A stretch of 8,774 nucleotides of DNA from an uncultured Mycoplasmatota bacterium (GTDB taxonomy: Bacteria; Bacillota_I; Bacilli_A; RF39; UBA660), in the NCBI GenBank assembly GCA_947643295.1, contig CANRVM010000045.1, positions 1 to 8,774 on the forward strand, written 5' to 3'. This document shows positions 7,615-8,774 of the stretch, one piece after another. The translations under genes and the position numbers were made by a program. The first letter of the stretch is position 1; the number at the start of each line of letters is the position of its first letter. The notes below the pieces were generated by a model. The model ran no database searches. It had not been told where the DNA came from and worked only from the letters and a program-made list of their open reading frames with translations.

Positions 7615-8595
7615 ATGGAACATGTTATACAAATAAGAGAATTAAGGAGAAAGGATTCAACGATAGGATTTGGTTATGTTGGACGAAGTTTAGAAACGGG
7701 AAAAATAAAGTATTATTTCTTAGCGGAAGAAGAAGATAATTTTAATTTTTTACAGGAATTTGATATTCATAATATAAATAATGAATATGTTTTGTCTTAT
7801 TTACATGATTGTAACTTTGAAAGACCCACTTTTTCTTCTTTGTTACCAGAAGAATTAGAAGAATCTCTACCCGAGATATTAAATAAGCATACATCATATA
7901 ATTTAGAAAATGGTTATTCTACTAGTTTTATTGATAGAAATAAAATTGATTTATCAGTTCAACCATTAGTATATAGTAGATTCAGAAGAACAAGACCTTC
8001 TCCAGCAAGTTATAATGCACGGGAAAATCAAATTAGTATCCGAACAACAAAAAAAGAATGGGAAATATCATCAGAAGAAGAAAAAGAAAGATGTAAAAAT
8101 CATCTCATTCATGAGGTGGGTCATTTGAAAGCCAGTAACTGTTTTTTTACAGGAAATATTTTAAATATACAAGTTGGTTTTGATATCAATCAATATCATA
8201 CTAGTCCAATTCCATTAGAAAATGGAGATGTTTTTTATAAAATAGAACAGAGACTTCCCAAAGATATTATCAAAACACAGGTAAACTGCATTTTAGAAGA
8301 GATTATGAATGATTATGATTGTTATTGTGCCTTTCCATCTTTTCATAGAAATTATCCTAAATTTGGAGAACAATTGAATTATCTTTGTGATAATAGTCTT
8401 TTAATGGACCGATATACCAAAGGAATGAAGGGTTACTATGAAAGAATGTATCAAATCATACCAAATGAAGATTTAGCAACTGAATTATTAGAAACTATCT
8501 ATGCGGCAACTTATGGTACCAGTAGAGAAGCAACAAAAGAAAAAGCAAAAGAGATGCTAAAAAAATACGAAGTAGCCAAAAAGAAAAAGAACTAG
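7615..8595 (+). CDS. Uncharacterised protein with HEVGH zinc-peptidase motif
   Basis: This is a 326-residue protein that I do not recognise as a named family. Its central signature is HLIHEVGHLKAS, an HExxH zinc-protease motif (His166, Glu167, His170). Just before it, ASYNARENQISIRT (about 137-150) looks like the edge strand that precedes the active helix in such folds. About 58 residues after the second His, VNCILEEIMNDYDCY offers Glu228 or Glu229 as a third ligand, the gluzincin pattern. No signal peptide or membrane segment is seen, so it is probably cytoplasmic. The first ~110 residues have no motif I know. The C-terminus is a lysine-rich helix (about 305-326). The start is ATG 7615, with AAAGGGGAT at 7602-7610. 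It has its own promoter and no co-directional partner within 100 bp, so it is probably transcribed alone. Peptidase activity is inferred from motifs only. It could also be an inactive or non-proteolytic relative. Confidence 0.8.
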   Translation: MEHVIQIRELRRKDSTIGFGYVGRSLETGKIKYYFLAEEEDNFNFLQEFDIHNINNEYVLSYLHDCNFERPTFSSLLPEELEESLPEILNKHTSYNLENGYSTSFIDRNKIDLSVQPLVYSRFRRTRPSPASYNARENQISIRTTKKEWEISSEEEKERCKNHLIHEVGHLKASNCFFTGNILNIQVGFDINQYHTSPIPLENGDVFYKIEQRLPKDIIKTQVNCILEEIMNDYDCYCAFPSFHRNYPKFGEQLNYLCDNSLLMDRYTKGMKGYYERMYQIIPNEDLATELLETIYAATYGTSREATKEKAKEMLKKYEVAKKKKN

Positions 8596-8646
8596 TTGGT
8601 ATAAAAATAAATAGGATGGGAATGAAACGAAATAGAGGGAAAAATA

Positions 8647-8676
8647 TTGTGAAGAAATCAAAACAAATGATATAAT
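8647..8676 (+). promoter_or_regulatory. Probable promoter of the cysteine desulfurase gene
   Basis: An extended -10, TGATATAAT (8668-8676), has a weak -35, TTGTGA (8647-8652, four of six consensus bases), at an 18-base spacing. Transcription would start near 8683, about 25 bases before the ATG at 8708. The -10 is convincing and the -35 much less so. Confidence 0.6.
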
Positions 8677-8707
8677 AGGAATACGTTAAATAAATGGGAG
8701 AATGTGT

Positions 8708-8774
8708 ATGTATCCAAAAATATATTTTGATAATAATGCCACTACGAAATGTGATGAAGAAGTAATCAATGCTA
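8708..8774 (+). CDS. Cysteine desulfurase, NifS/IscS type, 5' end only
   Basis: Only the first 22 residues are in the window. They read MYPKIYFDNNATTKCDEEVI and so on, and YFDNNATT is the characteristic N-terminus of NifS/IscS class V aminotransferases. These PLP enzymes remove sulfur from cysteine and pass it on for Fe-S clusters or tRNA thiolation. The PLP lysine and active-site cysteine are beyond the edge. The start is ATG 8708 with GGGAG at 8696-8700, a 7-base spacer. In many Firmicutes a gene like this is followed by thiI (4-thiouridine synthesis), but which of the NifS, IscS or SufS-like roles applies cannot be decided here. Confidence 0.82.
   Translation, partial: MYPKIYFDNNATTKCDEEVINA

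Noticed and set aside
1..8774. CRISPR array, tRNA or rRNA gene, insertion sequence ends, riboswitch
   Set aside because: I found no regularly spaced repeats, cloverleaf, transposase, terminal repeats or recognisable aptamer in the window.

Overview
The window is AT-rich (G+C roughly one third by eye) and carries core genes of a low-GC Firmicute. Evidence for this is YqeG, YqeH, DnaG, a SigA-type sigma factor and TrmK, near-consensus AGGAGG-type ribosome binding sites, and TAA/TAG stops. Every tryptophan I checked in an intact gene is TGG, and a conserved arginine of YqeH is encoded by CGG, so nothing in the intact genes requires a non-standard code. My best guess is an uncultured or gut-associated member of Bacilli/Erysipelotrichia (RF39-like). 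That is an inference from gene content and composition, not a placement.

Layout. Bases 1-431 are the 3' end of a polysaccharide deacetylase gene. Bases 476-2000 hold the overlapping pair yqeG-yqeH (HAD phosphatase and ribosome-assembly GTPase). A small DUF6512-like membrane protein gene lies on the minus strand at 1993-2508. It overlaps the end of yqeH by 8 bp, tail to tail. Bases 2573-6049 form a tight plus-strand operon, dnaG-rpoD(sigA)-trmK, with a 1-bp gap and then a 1-bp overlap between genes. This is the macromolecular-synthesis arrangement of primase and the housekeeping sigma factor, with a tRNA methyltransferase appended.

Bases 6171-7359 are a decayed gene for an AlbA_2/Schlafen-like plus GHKL-ATPase plus winged-helix regulator. 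It has an in-frame TGA and an internal deletion with a frameshift. An AT-rich hairpin at 7418-7450 separates it from a monocistronic gene (7615-8595) with a very good extended -10 promoter. That gene encodes an unrecognised 326-residue protein with an HEVGH zinc-protease motif. The right edge (8708 onward) is the start of a NifS/IscS-type cysteine desulfurase gene behind its own promoter.

Most of the window is ordinary housekeeping DNA. I do not see a convincing undescribed multi-gene system. The items most worth a second look are the HEVGH protein, the broken AlbA_2 gene where a Nif3-family gene often follows trmK, the absence of TGA as a stop codon, and the hairpin-rich convergent overlap at 1954-2013.
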